Positions 1 through 9,568 are shown, counted from the stretch's first letter. The stretch: DNA of 64,000 nt from Aeromonas veronii bv. veronii (GCF_000820225.1 NZ_CDDK01000037.1:62001-126000), one strand, 5' to 3'. Made by a program: numbers and translations. Notes: generated from the letters alone by a model not told the origin.

Positions 1-1
1 C

Positions 2-712
2 CTGCACAACAACGATCTCATCCCCGGTGCCGACCGTTTCGTCCATCGCCTGCTGGAGCAGGGCAGCAAGCTCTTGTTCCTCACCAACTACCCGGCACAG
101 ACCCAGAAAGATCTGCAAAACCGCTTCCGCTCCGCCGGGATCGAAGTGCCGGAGGAGTGCTTCTATACCTCCGCCATGGGCACCGCCGACTTCCTCAAGC
201 GTCAGGATGGCAAGAAGGCCTATGTGATCGGTGAAGGGGCGCTGACCCACGAGCTCTACAAGGCCGGTTTCACCATCACCGATATCGACCCGGACTTCGT
301 GGTAGTGGGCGAGACCCGCAACTACAACTGGACCATGATGCAACAGGGGGCCAAGTTCGTCGATCAGGGGGCCCGCTTTATCGCCACCAACCCCGATACC
401 CACGGCCCCATGATGCACCCGGCCTGCGGCGCCCTGTGCGCCCCCATCGAGCGGATGACCGGCAAGAAGCCGTTCTATGTCGGCAAGCCGAGCGCCTGGA
501 TCATCCGTGCGGCGCTCAACCGGATGGAGGCCCACTCCGACGACACCATCATCATCGGCGACAACCTGCGCACCGACATTCTGGCAGGCTTTCAGGCCGG
601 TCTCGAGACGGTGCTGGTGCTCTCCGGGGTGAGCAAGGTAGCCGATATCGACCGCATGCCGTTCAGACCGAACCACATCTTCGACTCCGTGGTCGACATC
701 GATATCGTCTAA
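2..712 (+). CDS. nagD: NagD-family HAD nucleotide phosphatase (5' truncated)
   Basis: The reading frame is open from base 2, so the first residues, including the DxD nucleophile motif, lie outside the window. What remains is the HAD IIA subfamily body: LLFLTNY with motif-II Thr, the C2 cap with GEGALTHELYKAGF, the motif-III Lys in YVGKPS, and the acidic motif IV in IIGDNLRTDILAG. These match E. coli NagD, a cytoplasmic phosphatase acting on UMP/GMP and sugar phosphates. In E. coli nagD lies in the nag operon; no nag gene is visible here, and the next gene starts 55 bp downstream on the same strand. The family is clear; the substrate is inferred. Confidence 0.9.
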   Translation: MHNNDLIPGADRFVHRLLEQGSKLLFLTNYPAQTQKDLQNRFRSAGIEVPEECFYTSAMGTADFLKRQDGKKAYVIGEGALTHELYKAGFTITDIDPDFVVVGETRNYNWTMMQQGAKFVDQGARFIATNPDTHGPMMHPACGALCAPIERMTGKKPFYVGKPSAWIIRAALNRMEAHSDDTIIIGDNLRTDILAGFQAGLETVLVLSGVSKVADIDRMPFRPNHIFDSVVDIDIV

Positions 713-766
713 TCACCACCCAAGCGTTAAACAGGGCAGGTATCTCCTGCCCTTGCAGGATCTGTT

Positions 767-2341
767 ATGGAACCCATTCTGATCGCCGTGGCCTTTGGCT
801 GCGGCATGGTAGTCAATCTGATTGGCCTGCCCCCCCTGCTCGGCTTTCTGGCCGCCGGTTTTATCCTCAACGGCATGGGATATGAAAATACTCCCGCCCT
901 GAGCGAGGTAGCCGATCTCGGCGTCACCCTGCTGCTGTTCACCATCGGCCTCAAGCTCAATATCAAGACCCTGATGCGGCGCGATGTGTGGGGCACCACC
1001 AGCCTGCACCTGCTGCTCTCCACCCTGCTCTTTACCGTGGTGCTGCTGGTCTGCAAGGGACTGGGGCTCCACCTCGCCCTGTCGCTGGACTGGAAGCTGG
1101 CGCTGCTGCTGGGCTTTGCCCTCTCCTTCTCCAGCACCGTCTTTGCGGTCAAGGTGCTGGAAGATCGCAGCGACATGAATGCCCTCTACGCCCGCATCGC
1201 CATCGGGGTGCTGGTGATGCAGGATGTGTTCGCGGTGGCGTTTCTGGCCTTCTCCAGCGGCAAGTGGCCCAGTATCTGGGCGCTCTGGGTACTGGGATTG
1301 CCGCTGCTGCGCCCGCTGCTGTTCAAGCTACTGGAGCGTGCCGGGCACGGCGAATTGCAGGTGCTGTTCGGAGTCTTTCTGGCGCTGGTGGTCGGGGCCG
1401 CCGGTTTTGAAGTGGTCGGCCTCAAGCCGGATCTCGGGGCGCTGATCATCGGCATGCTGCTCGCCTCCCATCCGGCTGCGGCGGGATTGGCCAAGGCGCT
1501 CTTCAACCTCAAAGACCTCTTTCTGGTCTGCTTCTTTCTCACCATCGGCCTCAACGGCTTGCCGACCCACGACACCATGTTGCTGGCACTGGCGCTGGTG
1601 CTGGCCCTGCCGCTCAAAAGTGTCCTCTACTATCTGGTCTACAGCGGCGCCCACCTGCGGGTGCGTACCGCCCTGCTCTCTACCCTGGCGCTCACCAACT
1701 TCTCGGAGTTTGGCCTGATCGTCGCGGCCATCGCCGCCAAGGCGGGCTGGCTCTCCCACGAGTGGCTGGTGGCAGTCTCGCTGGCACTGGCGGCGAGCTT
1801 TATGATCTCTGCCCCGCTCAATGCCCAGAGCGAGCGCATTTATCACCGCATCGGCCACTGGCTGCGAGGATTGCAAGCGAGCAACCTCCATCCGGAAGAC
1901 AGGCCCATAGAGCTTGGTGATGCCGAGGTGATCATCCTCGGTATGGGGCGGATCGGTCAGGGGGCCTACTTCGAGCTGGAGAACAAGTATGGCAACGTCA
2001 TCCTCGGGGTGGAGAACGACAGCGAGAAGCTGCCCACCCTGCGCGCCCAGGGGATGAACGTCATCGAAGGGGATGCCACCGATACCGACTTCTGGGACAA
2101 GGTGCTGCTCTCCAATCAGGTCAATCTGGTGCTGCTGGCGATGCCCCACCACTCGGGGAATCTCTACGCCATCGAGAAGCTGCGCAGCCACGGGTTCAAC
2201 GGCAAGATCGCCGCCATCGTCCGCTTCGAGGATGATATCGCCTCCCTGCAGGAGCAGGGGGTGGATGCAGTGTTCAACGTCTACAACGAAGCGGGCAGCG
2301 GCTTTGCCCGTCATGTGATCCGCCGCTTGCAGCCGCTTTGA
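767..2341 (+). CDS. CPA2-family monovalent cation:proton antiporter with C-terminal TrkA-N domain
   Basis: This 524-residue protein has an N-terminal half of about twelve hydrophobic segments (roughly residues 1-350) with Na+/H+ exchanger features, including FSSTVFAVKVLED and LVMQDVFAVAFLAF. A cytoplasmic Rossmann-type TrkA-N domain starts near residue 385 with the nucleotide-binding loop GMGRIGQGAYFEL. This is the layout of KefB/KefC and YbaL, which exchange K+ or Na+ for protons under NAD(H) or thiol control. It is shorter than KefC (about 620 residues), lacking a long C-terminal tail, and no KefF/KefG partner gene is adjacent. Ion specificity cannot be read from sequence. The ATG follows a weak Shine-Dalgarno; an upstream shared promoter with nagD is possible. 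Confidence 0.85.
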   Translation: MEPILIAVAFGCGMVVNLIGLPPLLGFLAAGFILNGMGYENTPALSEVADLGVTLLLFTIGLKLNIKTLMRRDVWGTTSLHLLLSTLLFTVVLLVCKGLGLHLALSLDWKLALLLGFALSFSSTVFAVKVLEDRSDMNALYARIAIGVLVMQDVFAVAFLAFSSGKWPSIWALWVLGLPLLRPLLFKLLERAGHGELQVLFGVFLALVVGAAGFEVVGLKPDLGALIIGMLLASHPAAAGLAKALFNLKDLFLVCFFLTIGLNGLPTHDTMLLALALVLALPLKSVLYYLVYSGAHLRVRTALLSTLALTNFSEFGLIVAAIAAKAGWLSHEWLVAVSLALAASFMISAPLNAQSERIYHRIGHWLRGLQASNLHPEDRPIELGDAEVIILGMGRIGQGAYFELENKYGNVILGVENDSEKLPTLRAQGMNVIEGDATDTDFWDKVLLSNQVNLVLLAMPHHSGNLYAIEKLRSHGFNGKIAAIVRFEDDIASLQEQGVDAVFNVYNEAGSGFARHVIRRLQPL

Positions 2342-2483
2342 GTCGTCAGCCTGCGCCCCTTGGCAAGGGCTCTTGGCAAGGGAATGCACATCGTTTAAGT
2401 TATGCACAACCTCGTTTAATAAAACGAACAAACGCGGGGCTAGGATGGCCCCGTTTTCATATCCCCATTGCCAGGGAGGCACC

Positions 2484-2852
2484 ATGAAGACCCTCAACGA
2501 CTGGATTTTGCCGGGCCGCCACGAGGCGGCCCCTACCCCGCTGATGCCAGCCCCCGAGCGTATTAAAGCGGGCAACCCGGCGCAAACGGTGTGGAACCAC
2601 TACTCCGACCCAAGCCAGCAGTTTCACGTGGGCTTCTGGAGCTGCGAGCCTGGCCGCTGGGCCATCCACTACACCGAGCACGAGTATTGCCAACTGCTGG
2701 AGGGGGATGTGGTGATCCACGACAGTCTGGGCGGCCAGCTGGCCCTCAAACCCGGCGATCAATTCGTGATTCCGGCAGGCTTTGTCGGTGAGTGGGAGAC
2801 CCTTACCCCCTGTCGCAAGGTCTATGTGATCTTCGAACCCGCCTCGGCTTGA
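2484..2852 (+). CDS. Small cupin-domain protein (Cupin_3/DUF861-like)
   Basis: This is a 122-residue protein made almost entirely of one cupin barrel. Visible cupin features are GFWSCEPGRWAIHYTEHEYCQLLEGDV (motif 1 region, split here only for reference at residues about 50-77) and the Gly-rich LKPGDQFVIPAGFVGEWETL stretch, of the type seen in ureidoglycine aminohydrolase-like and EutQ-like proteins. The ATG at 2484 was chosen over an upstream in-frame GTG/ATG because AGGGAGG lies just ahead of it. Such proteins are often annotated only as cupins; no substrate is known for this one. It sits between the antiporter and asnB on the same strand with its own short leader. Confidence 0.75.
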   Translation: MKTLNDWILPGRHEAAPTPLMPAPERIKAGNPAQTVWNHYSDPSQQFHVGFWSCEPGRWAIHYTEHEYCQLLEGDVVIHDSLGGQLALKPGDQFVIPAGFVGEWETLTPCRKVYVIFEPASA

Positions 2853-3044
2853 CGTTCACGTCACCCTGCCCCGTTGCCGCAGCCATTATTCTGTTGATCC
2901 GCTTGACGCTTACGGCATGATTTTCTGCGGTTTTCCCGCTTGCAAAAGGTTTTTCCGCTAGGCATTGTGTCTGACGAGGAATGTAAATGGAATTTCGAGC
3001 CCAAACGTGGGGGGCTCATATAAAAATCAAGAGGATTACCGCCA

Positions 3045-4709
3045 ATGTGTTCAATTTTCGGCATTCTGGATATCAAGTCCGATGCAGTAGCCCTGCGCAA
3101 ATCGGCGCTGGAGATGTCCAAGCGACTTCGTCACCGCGGGCCTGACTGGTCCGGCGTCTACAGCTCCGACAAAGCCATTCTGGTGCACGAGCGTCTGGCC
3201 ATCGTCGACCCGGGCAATGGCGCCCAGCCGCTGTACAACCCCGAGCGCACCCATGTGCTGGCGGTCAATGGCGAGATCTACAACCACAAAGAGCTGGAAA
3301 AGACCCTCAAGGTCGATTTCCAGTTCCAGACCAAATCCGACTGTGAAGTGCTGCTCGCCCTTTACAAGGAGAAGGGCCCGGCGTTTCTCGACGATCTCAA
3401 CGGCATCTTTGCCTTCATCCTTTATGACGCCGAACAGGATGCCTACCTGATTGGTCGCGACCACATGGGGATCATCCCCCTCTATACCGGTCGCGACGAG
3501 CACGGCAACTTCTATGTCGCCTCCGAGATGAAGGCGCTGGTGCCGGTCTGCAAGAGCGTCGAAACCTTCCCGCCGGGACACTACCTGTGGAGCAAGGATG
3601 GCGAGCTAAAACAGTGGTACAAGCGCGACTGGATGGAGTACGCCGCGGTCGAGCACAACGTCAGCGACAAGGCCGAGCTGAAAGCCGCGCTGGAAGCGGC
3701 GGTCAAACGCCAGCTGATGTGCGATGTGCCTTATGGCGTGCTGCTCTCAGGTGGGCTGGACTCCTCCGTCATCTCCGCCATCACCAAGCTCTATGCGGCG
3801 CGCCGCATCGAGGACGATGGCAAGAGCGAAGCCTGGTGGCCGCAACTGCACTCCTTCGCCGTCGGTCTGGAAGGGTCGCCGGATCTCGCCGCCGCCCGCA
3901 AGGTGGCTGATCATCTGGGCACCATCCACCACCAGATCCACTTCACCGTGCAGGAGGGTCTGGATGCCCTGCGCGATGTCATCTATCACCTCGAGACCTA
4001 TGACGTCACCACCATTCGCGCCTCCACGCCCATGTACCTGATGGCCCGTTACATCAAGGCGATGGGGATCAAGATGGTGCTCTCCGGCGAAGGCTCAGAC
4101 GAGCTGTTCGGTGGCTATCTCTACTTCCACAAGGCGCCCAACGCCCGCGAGTTCCACGAAGAGAACGTGCGCAAGCTCGCCTCCTTGCACCTCTATGACT
4201 GCCTGCGCGCCAACAAGTCGATGGCCGCCTGGGGTGTGGAGGGTCGCGTGCCCTTCCTCGACAAGGAGTTCATGGACGTGGCGATGCGCCTGCAGCCCGC
4301 CGACAAGATGTGCGGCAAGGGCAAGATCGAGAAGCATATCCTGCGCGAAGCGTTCGAGGATCTGCTGCCCCACGAAGTGGCGTGGCGCCAGAAGGAGCAG
4401 TTCTCCGACGGCGTAGGCTATTCGTGGATCGACAGCCTGAAAGCCATGGTAGAACAGGAAGTGACGGATCAGATGTTCGAAGCGGCTGCATTCCGCTTCC
4501 CCATCAACACCCCGCTCACCAAGGAAGCCTACTTCTACCGCGCCATCTTCGACGAGCACTTCCCGCTGGAAGCCGCCGCCCGTACCGTGCCCTACGGCAA
4601 GTCGGTCGCCTGCTCCACCCCCACCGCGCTGGAGTGGGATGCCAAGTTCAAGGAGATGGCAGATCCCTCCGGCCGCGCCGTGATGGACGTGCACCAGCAG
4701 GGCTACTGA
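3045..4709 (+). CDS. asnB: Asparagine synthetase B (glutamine-hydrolysing)
   Basis: The enzyme makes asparagine from aspartate, glutamine and ATP in the cytosol. At 554 residues it has exactly the E. coli AsnB length. It begins MCSIFGIL, where Cys2 is the Ntn amidotransferase nucleophile exposed after Met removal, followed by RHRGPDWSG and the glutaminase domain to about residue 200. The synthetase domain carries the PP-loop SGGLDSS near residue 235 and SGEGSDELFGGY further on. A leader of about 190 bp separates it from the cupin gene, and a strong palindromic terminator lies 38 bp after its stop. It is the last core gene before the capsule island. Confidence 0.97.
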   Translation: MCSIFGILDIKSDAVALRKSALEMSKRLRHRGPDWSGVYSSDKAILVHERLAIVDPGNGAQPLYNPERTHVLAVNGEIYNHKELEKTLKVDFQFQTKSDCEVLLALYKEKGPAFLDDLNGIFAFILYDAEQDAYLIGRDHMGIIPLYTGRDEHGNFYVASEMKALVPVCKSVETFPPGHYLWSKDGELKQWYKRDWMEYAAVEHNVSDKAELKAALEAAVKRQLMCDVPYGVLLSGGLDSSVISAITKLYAARRIEDDGKSEAWWPQLHSFAVGLEGSPDLAAARKVADHLGTIHHQIHFTVQEGLDALRDVIYHLETYDVTTIRASTPMYLMARYIKAMGIKMVLSGEGSDELFGGYLYFHKAPNAREFHEENVRKLASLHLYDCLRANKSMAAWGVEGRVPFLDKEFMDVAMRLQPADKMCGKGKIEKHILREAFEDLLPHEVAWRQKEQFSDGVGYSWIDSLKAMVEQEVTDQMFEAAAFRFPINTPLTKEAYFYRAIFDEHFPLEAAARTVPYGKSVACSTPTALEWDAKFKEMADPSGRAVMDVHQQGY

Positions 4710-4746
4710 GCCTACACACCAAACCGAGCGGATAACGTCAGATAGC

Positions 4747-4778
4747 AAAAAGCCCTTCACCATGGTGAAGGGCTTTTT
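4747..4778. terminator. Bidirectional rho-independent terminator (32-bp perfect palindrome)
   Basis: The arms AAAAAGCCCTTCACC and GGTGAAGGGCTTTTT form a perfect palindrome with A and T tracts at both ends, so it can terminate asnB from the left and the capsule operon from the right. No other hairpin with a T run lies between it and the stop of the last capsule gene at 4959. An almost identical copy occurs at 30108-30138. Confidence 0.9.
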
Positions 4779-4958
4779 ATTTAAATAGTGACGAATAATT
4801 TTATTAAAAAACAGTATACCGACTTTTAATTAAACAACCGTCAAAAGATTATATTATATGCAATTGAAAATAACAATAATCCTAGAAAAGTGTTCAATTA
4901 CAGCCTACACATCGAATAATACATATTGCAAATCAAGATTTTTCACCTGCAAAAAAGT

Positions 4959-5462
4959 TTAAAACGTCCAACGTAAGGAGAATGTTGTTACCGCAACCTT
5001 GGTATCACCAGGTACCCACTTCACCTTGGGCGCATAACCAACCTCTAACGCAAGTGATTTATAGCCCAAAATAACGAATGGTAATCCAGCAACCCCCTCA
5101 ATGCCTGAACCATCAAGATAGCCTGCATGCAATCCTAATCCCAGATAGGTATGTTCAGAAAAAAACCACTCTTTACGGTACGAAAACCCTATGTAACCAG
5201 CTGATTTTTCGAAAGAATCACGATACATCCCACCACGTAACGACAGCTTTCCTGTATCATCCCCACCCAAAAAAAACCAATCCAGCCCTAACCCAGGATT
5301 AAATCCATTGAGGTCACAACTTTTGGTTTTTTTGCCTGTTGACTCACATTCACTATGAATTGATGCGCCATGAATAATTAGTGAAAAATCATGATTCGCC
5401 GCCATGGAAAAAGTCGACAACCCCAAGAGTCCAATGGATAACAAGCAACCTTGAATGTTCAT
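4959..5462 (-). CDS. Predicted small outer-membrane beta-barrel protein of unknown function
   Basis: This 167-residue protein has an N-terminal signal peptide (MNIQGCLLSIGLLGLSTFSMAA, with cleavage expected after about residue 22), alternating amphipathic strands rich in Gly and aromatic residues, and a C-terminal FSLRWTF ending in Phe like an outer-membrane beta-signal. Two Cys residues lie in a short loop (SECESTGKKTKSC), possibly a disulfide. The ATG at 5462 was chosen over one eight codons upstream because AGGAAGG precedes it by 5 bp. I do not recognise the family; the size suits an eight-stranded barrel such as lipid A-modifying enzymes, but the PagL HxS motif is absent. It is the last gene of the capsule operon, 58 bp after kpsS, and is AT-rich. 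Confidence 0.6.
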   Translation of the reverse strand: MNIQGCLLSIGLLGLSTFSMAANHDFSLIIHGASIHSECESTGKKTKSCDLNGFNPGLGLDWFFLGGDDTGKLSLRGGMYRDSFEKSAGYIGFSYRKEWFFSEHTYLGLGLHAGYLDGSGIEGVAGLPFVILGYKSLALEVGYAPKVKWVPGDTKVAVTTFSLRWTF

Positions 5463-5520
5463 GTTAACCTTCCTGGATTTATTCACCTCTCACTAACACT
5501 AAGTCACAATTGGTAAGAAT

Positions 5521-6855
5521 TCAAACGAGTAACATCAGAACCGTTGATCCCACAGATGTAAACGGGTCAGAAATACTATCGATAGTAGCCAACCAGGGTA
5601 ATGTAAGGCACATCGTTTTATTCACCCTCATGCAGCGTTCCGGTGATACTGCTTCACCACTCAGAGGCTGCTGTGAAAGCTTCATTTTTTCCATTACCGC
5701 CAGTGCACTCATATTCAGATGACGGTAAAAACTGGCATTGAGCTGGGTCAGATGGAGCAAGGAGTGGCGCACCCGTTTGAATGTCTCGGCACATACGGGG
5801 CTCTGCTTGTGCCAGAAGGATTCCAGTGAGCCTGTGGTGGTAAGGCCGTCAATGTCATAGAGTGCACGCCCCATGCAGAAGGTAGGCACATCATGCAACA
5901 GCGCAGAGAGACCGACCGTACTATTGATGGTGATAACCCCTTTGAGCAAGGGATACAGGGTTGGCAGCGGCAGTTCATAACCGTAAAAGACCCTACCCTC
6001 CAGGCCAAGCACTGCGATGAGTCTGTTTATCTGGGCGCGATAACTGACATAGCCCCGATCCATGGGGTGATGCTTGAACAGCAACACATCTTCGGGTTTG
6101 GCATGCTGCGCAAAGGAGTTGATCACCTGCGCAACCATCTCCTCTACCCCGCTCAAGTCAGAGTGTTCCCTGATCTGAAAATCTTCGGTCACTTGCAGTG
6201 GCACAAAGAAGATCCGCCCGGCGTACTGCGGCAACGCTTTGAGCAAAGCGCGATCCTGGCGCAAGTTGCCGTATTTCACCATGGCGCCGCAGACCCACCC
6301 CATCGCCTCCTGCACCAGATTCCAGGGGCGATGATTGACAAAATGGGGATAACGCCACTGCATCAGCGCCTTGCTGATATGGTAACGACTGGCATTCCAG
6401 GCGCGCACAGCAAAGGTCTTGCCCACCTTCAGCGAACTGTCATAAGGCACAGGCCAGTCCAGCTCGGCAAGCTGATCACGACGCTCATACCAGGGGCTGA
6501 AGGCATTGACCCCCCCCTGTTCCAGCGTGACGTAATCGGGTCTGAGATAACCCTCCTCCATTGCCCAAAATGGCAACTTCTTCAGCTTGCAGATACGGCC
6601 AGCAACCAGATGGTAGTAACGGCAATCTCCGTAGCAGATCACGGAATCGATAGCGTGATGCTTGAGCACCCGGCGCAAAAATGCATTCCAGCTCTCCGGT
6701 TTACCACAAAAGCGCAGATTTTCCCCAGCACAGGGCCAGCACTCATCCCCGCCATTGAAATGGATCTTCACCACCTGATGTCCCGCTTCGGTCAGCTGAC
6801 GACTCAAGGCCTGAAAGAAAGGGCCAAGCGGTCCTTGCAGTAACAAAATCTTCAT
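5521..6855 (-). CDS. kpsS: Capsule polysaccharide beta-Kdo transferase KpsS
   Basis: KpsS adds the first beta-Kdo to lyso-phosphatidylglycerol, starting the poly-Kdo linker on which group 2 capsules are anchored; it acts at the cytoplasmic face of the inner membrane. The 444-residue protein starts MKILLLQGPLGPFF and carries the family block MEEGYLRPDYVTLE near residue 100, plus a C-terminal block with LLFKHHPMDRG and a nucleotide-sugar-type segment (GVITINSTVGLSALLHDVP). It is somewhat longer than E. coli KpsS (about 390 residues), with the extra length at the C-terminus. It lies 12 bp after kpsC, matching the usual kpsC-kpsS pairing. Confidence 0.92.
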   Translation of the reverse strand: MKILLLQGPLGPFFQALSRQLTEAGHQVVKIHFNGGDECWPCAGENLRFCGKPESWNAFLRRVLKHHAIDSVICYGDCRYYHLVAGRICKLKKLPFWAMEEGYLRPDYVTLEQGGVNAFSPWYERRDQLAELDWPVPYDSSLKVGKTFAVRAWNASRYHISKALMQWRYPHFVNHRPWNLVQEAMGWVCGAMVKYGNLRQDRALLKALPQYAGRIFFVPLQVTEDFQIREHSDLSGVEEMVAQVINSFAQHAKPEDVLLFKHHPMDRGYVSYRAQINRLIAVLGLEGRVFYGYELPLPTLYPLLKGVITINSTVGLSALLHDVPTFCMGRALYDIDGLTTTGSLESFWHKQSPVCAETFKRVRHSLLHLTQLNASFYRHLNMSALAVMEKMKLSQQPLSGEAVSPERCMRVNKTMCLTLPWLATIDSISDPFTSVGSTVLMLLV

Positions 6856-6867
6856 TGACGATGTATC

Positions 6868-8967
6868 TCAAAAACGGGGGAAGCGAAAACTCAACGGAGC
6901 CGGACGCTGCATGAGCGTCTGGAACAAGTAACCGAGCTTGACCTGCCAGCGTTGCCAACGGCTGGCCTTTTGGGCCGATGAGTGCCCTTGCTTAGCCAGC
7001 TGGTGGATCAACTGCTCCGGGCTAATCCAGAGGCCGGTCTGCCAATCGATATAGAGCGGATAGGCAACCAGCGTCAGATAGACCAGAGCCGCCAGCGGCA
7101 GACTACGTTGACGGCGAGCAGGCGGATTGGCATCCGTGGTCAACCCCCAGCCACTGTAGAAGGGCTGGCCCCAGGTCGTCACCTTGACCCCCTGCACCAG
7201 CGCCTCAAAGCCGCTGAGCGATGTCATGGTATGCAGCTCATCCACATGGGGATAAAGGCTGGTGAGACCAATATCGAGCACCTGACTATCGACACACTCC
7301 GCCAGACAGGCCGCTGAAATCGCCCCGCCACGATTGCCCGCCACCACATCAGGATGAGGCTTGTAGAGAATATGGGCTTCGGGTTTAGCCGCCCGCACCG
7401 CCCACAGCAATTGCTCGTTACTGCGAATATGCGGGCTCCCGGTCAGAATGGAGGCATCACCATCTACCTGCCCGACCACCAGCACCAGCTCACGACCATC
7501 ATCCGGCTTGGCGTAATGCTGCGGCTCGCCCACATTGTATTTGCTGACCCTGTGTTCACGTAGCAACGCAATCAGGGCGTCACCGCGCTTGACCTCCACC
7601 TCCGTCACCCTCTGGTAGTTGAGCAACTGCTCAAGCCCGCTGGGGGTACGGCTGTCGAAATAGATCCCGACCGGATCCAGTGATAGCGAGGAGGGGCGAC
7701 AGAGATTGGATCCAAGCCCCCTGGAGCGAATAAAGCCATCCTCAACCCGGATCGCAGAGGCGAGATCAGGGTGACGACTACCCCACACCAATATCTGCTC
7801 GTCACCGGTCAACCGCTTGGGAGGCTTGCTAACAAAACAAAGCTCCTCGGCCAAGTGATGACAAAACGCCTGCATAAAGGCGCGCTTCCACAGCGAGAAA
7901 CCGACCAGATAAAGCCTGCGCCAACGTGGAGCAGGCTTTTGCTGGCGAGCAATGATGGCAACGACCTCTTCCACTTCACAACGTTGGCCAAGCACGGGGT
8001 CAAGATAGCGCGGGTAGCAGATTAAGGCTGCAGCAACCAGCTGGGGGAGCGACACTCTTACGTTGCGCCGTTCACACTGCTTGCTGTCATGGGTCAGCCC
8101 CCAACCGGCATAAAACGGCATACCGAAGCAATAGACCGGCTTGCCAAGCAACAGGCCCTCAAAACCAAGTTGGGATGACACCGTATAAACAGCATCCACC
8201 ACCTTGAGTAGCGCATGGGGATGGCAGTGATCGGCAACAATCTCCACATCATCCAGGTTCAGACGGGCCAACACCCCACTCTTCTTGCCAAAGCGAGTAT
8301 CGGGATGGGTGCGCAGCAACAGGCGCGCATCGGGATGATTGCGGCGCGCCGCCTCCACCATCGCTACAAAATCCGCTTCACTGGCCATGGCGCCCGGAAT
8401 GGAGAGATCCCCTGCGACCTGATCGACCAGCAGGATCCTGAGTTTGGCGCTCTGCTGCAGACGTGTGGCAAGCCCTGATGGCAAGCCACCATAGTCCCCG
8501 ACAGCAGAGAGGGCGGTCACGCTGCCGCTGACAATCGACTGACCGTGGGCAGTGGCATAACAGTTGTATTTGGTGACCCCGAGGCGTACCAGCTCACCAA
8601 TCAGTCGTTCGGCCCGTGCCAACATCTGTGGCTCGCACGGGGTGGCAATCAACTGCTCAAGCTGGCTGGGCTGGCGGGCATCGTAATAGATGCCAACCGG
8701 ATCGGCGATCAGCGACACCGCCTTGCCCCCCCTGGCGGGGTGGCCGATATAACCGATAAAGCCATCTTCAAGCTGCCAATAGGGCAATCCTAACGCTTGT
8801 GCCTTCTGCTTAATCTGATTGGTATTGGCTTTTTGGCCCCAGCCAACTAAAACATCATTTTCAGAAAAAGAGACAGCCCCTTCCATATGATGTAATGGGC
8901 AACCAAGCATAGGTTCAATACTGTTTTTTCTCGCAAGAATGCCTTTCGAACCCGTATATAAAGCCAT
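6868..8967 (-). CDS. kpsC: Capsule polysaccharide bifunctional beta-Kdo transferase KpsC
   Basis: KpsC extends the Kdo primer made by KpsS into the poly-Kdo linker, using CMP-Kdo, with alternating linkages made by two transferase modules. The 699-residue protein shows this duplication plainly: EDGFIG near residue 68 with SLIADPVGIYYDARQPSQLE, and VEDGFIRSRG near residue 407 with SLDPVGIYFDSRTPSGLEQL. Each half later repeats a D-G-D/DLS block followed by KPHPD or RTHPDTR. No kpsF or kpsU is present in the window, so CMP-Kdo presumably comes from the housekeeping Kdo pathway. The gene follows rfbC by 49 bp. Confidence 0.93.
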   Translation of the reverse strand: MALYTGSKGILARKNSIEPMLGCPLHHMEGAVSFSENDVLVGWGQKANTNQIKQKAQALGLPYWQLEDGFIGYIGHPARGGKAVSLIADPVGIYYDARQPSQLEQLIATPCEPQMLARAERLIGELVRLGVTKYNCYATAHGQSIVSGSVTALSAVGDYGGLPSGLATRLQQSAKLRILLVDQVAGDLSIPGAMASEADFVAMVEAARRNHPDARLLLRTHPDTRFGKKSGVLARLNLDDVEIVADHCHPHALLKVVDAVYTVSSQLGFEGLLLGKPVYCFGMPFYAGWGLTHDSKQCERRNVRVSLPQLVAAALICYPRYLDPVLGQRCEVEEVVAIIARQQKPAPRWRRLYLVGFSLWKRAFMQAFCHHLAEELCFVSKPPKRLTGDEQILVWGSRHPDLASAIRVEDGFIRSRGLGSNLCRPSSLSLDPVGIYFDSRTPSGLEQLLNYQRVTEVEVKRGDALIALLREHRVSKYNVGEPQHYAKPDDGRELVLVVGQVDGDASILTGSPHIRSNEQLLWAVRAAKPEAHILYKPHPDVVAGNRGGAISAACLAECVDSQVLDIGLTSLYPHVDELHTMTSLSGFEALVQGVKVTTWGQPFYSGWGLTTDANPPARRQRSLPLAALVYLTLVAYPLYIDWQTGLWISPEQLIHQLAKQGHSSAQKASRWQRWQVKLGYLFQTLMQRPAPLSFRFPRF

Positions 8968-9016
8968 ATTATCTCAGCGAACTAAAGACTCCCTGCCGTT
9001 ATGCAGGGAGTGTAAT

Positions 9017-9568
9017 TTAGATAAACAGGTCTGCGGTCTCTAATGACTTGGCAGTACTATCTTTTGCAGAGGTAAGGATGTCCGCGTTTAATTCGGGCCA
9101 TTTAATACCAATCGAGGCATCATTCCATGCAATACCTCTATCGCTCACTGGTGCATAATAATTCGTTGTTTTATATAAAAACTCAGCCGTTTCTGTCAGC
9201 GTGACAAAACCATGGGCAAACCCTTCCGGGATCCACAACTGTCGCTTGTTTTCACCTGACAGATGAACACCGACCCATTTTCCAAAGGTCGGTGAGCTTT
9301 TGCGGATATCGACCGCCACATCAAACACTTCACCCGCCACACAGCGCACCAGCTTGCCTTGGGCATTGGGAGGCAATTGATAATGCAAGCCACGCAATAC
9401 CCCTTTCGACGATTTGGAGTGATTATCCTGCACAAAGTTAACCTGATATCCTACGGCCTCTTCAAATAACTTGTGGTTGAAACTCTCAAAGAAAAAACCA
9501 CGTTCATCACCAAATACTTTGGGTTCAAAAATAAGCACATCAGGAATCGCTGTCTTGATTACATTCAT
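9017..9568 (-). CDS. rfbC: dTDP-4-dehydrorhamnose 3,5-epimerase
   Basis: RmlC catalyses the third step of dTDP-L-rhamnose synthesis, double epimerisation of dTDP-4-keto-6-deoxyglucose. The 183-residue protein contains FGDERGFFFESFN, QDNHSKSSKGVLRGLHYQ with the catalytic His, and the cupin strand FAHGFVTLTE. The ATG at 9568 (MNVIKTAIPDV) was preferred over an in-frame GTG four codons upstream because it matches the usual family N-terminus and has GGA 7 bp ahead. It is the last of the rfbBDAC set, in the standard B-D-A-C order. Confidence 0.95.
   Translation of the reverse strand: MNVIKTAIPDVLIFEPKVFGDERGFFFESFNHKLFEEAVGYQVNFVQDNHSKSSKGVLRGLHYQLPPNAQGKLVRCVAGEVFDVAVDIRKSSPTFGKWVGVHLSGENKRQLWIPEGFAHGFVTLTETAEFLYKTTNYYAPVSDRGIAWNDASIGIKWPELNADILTSAKDSTAKSLETADLFI

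Noticed and set aside
1328..2575. 415-codon open frame on the - strand opposite the cation/proton antiporter
   Set aside because: It lies wholly antisense to a gene with clear antiporter and TrkA-N motifs, has low-complexity His/Gln/Asp-rich composition, and is a GC-driven frame shadow.
5893..6843. 316-codon + strand open frame opposite kpsS
   Set aside because: It is antisense to conserved kpsS, has no recognisable domain and no ribosome-binding site.
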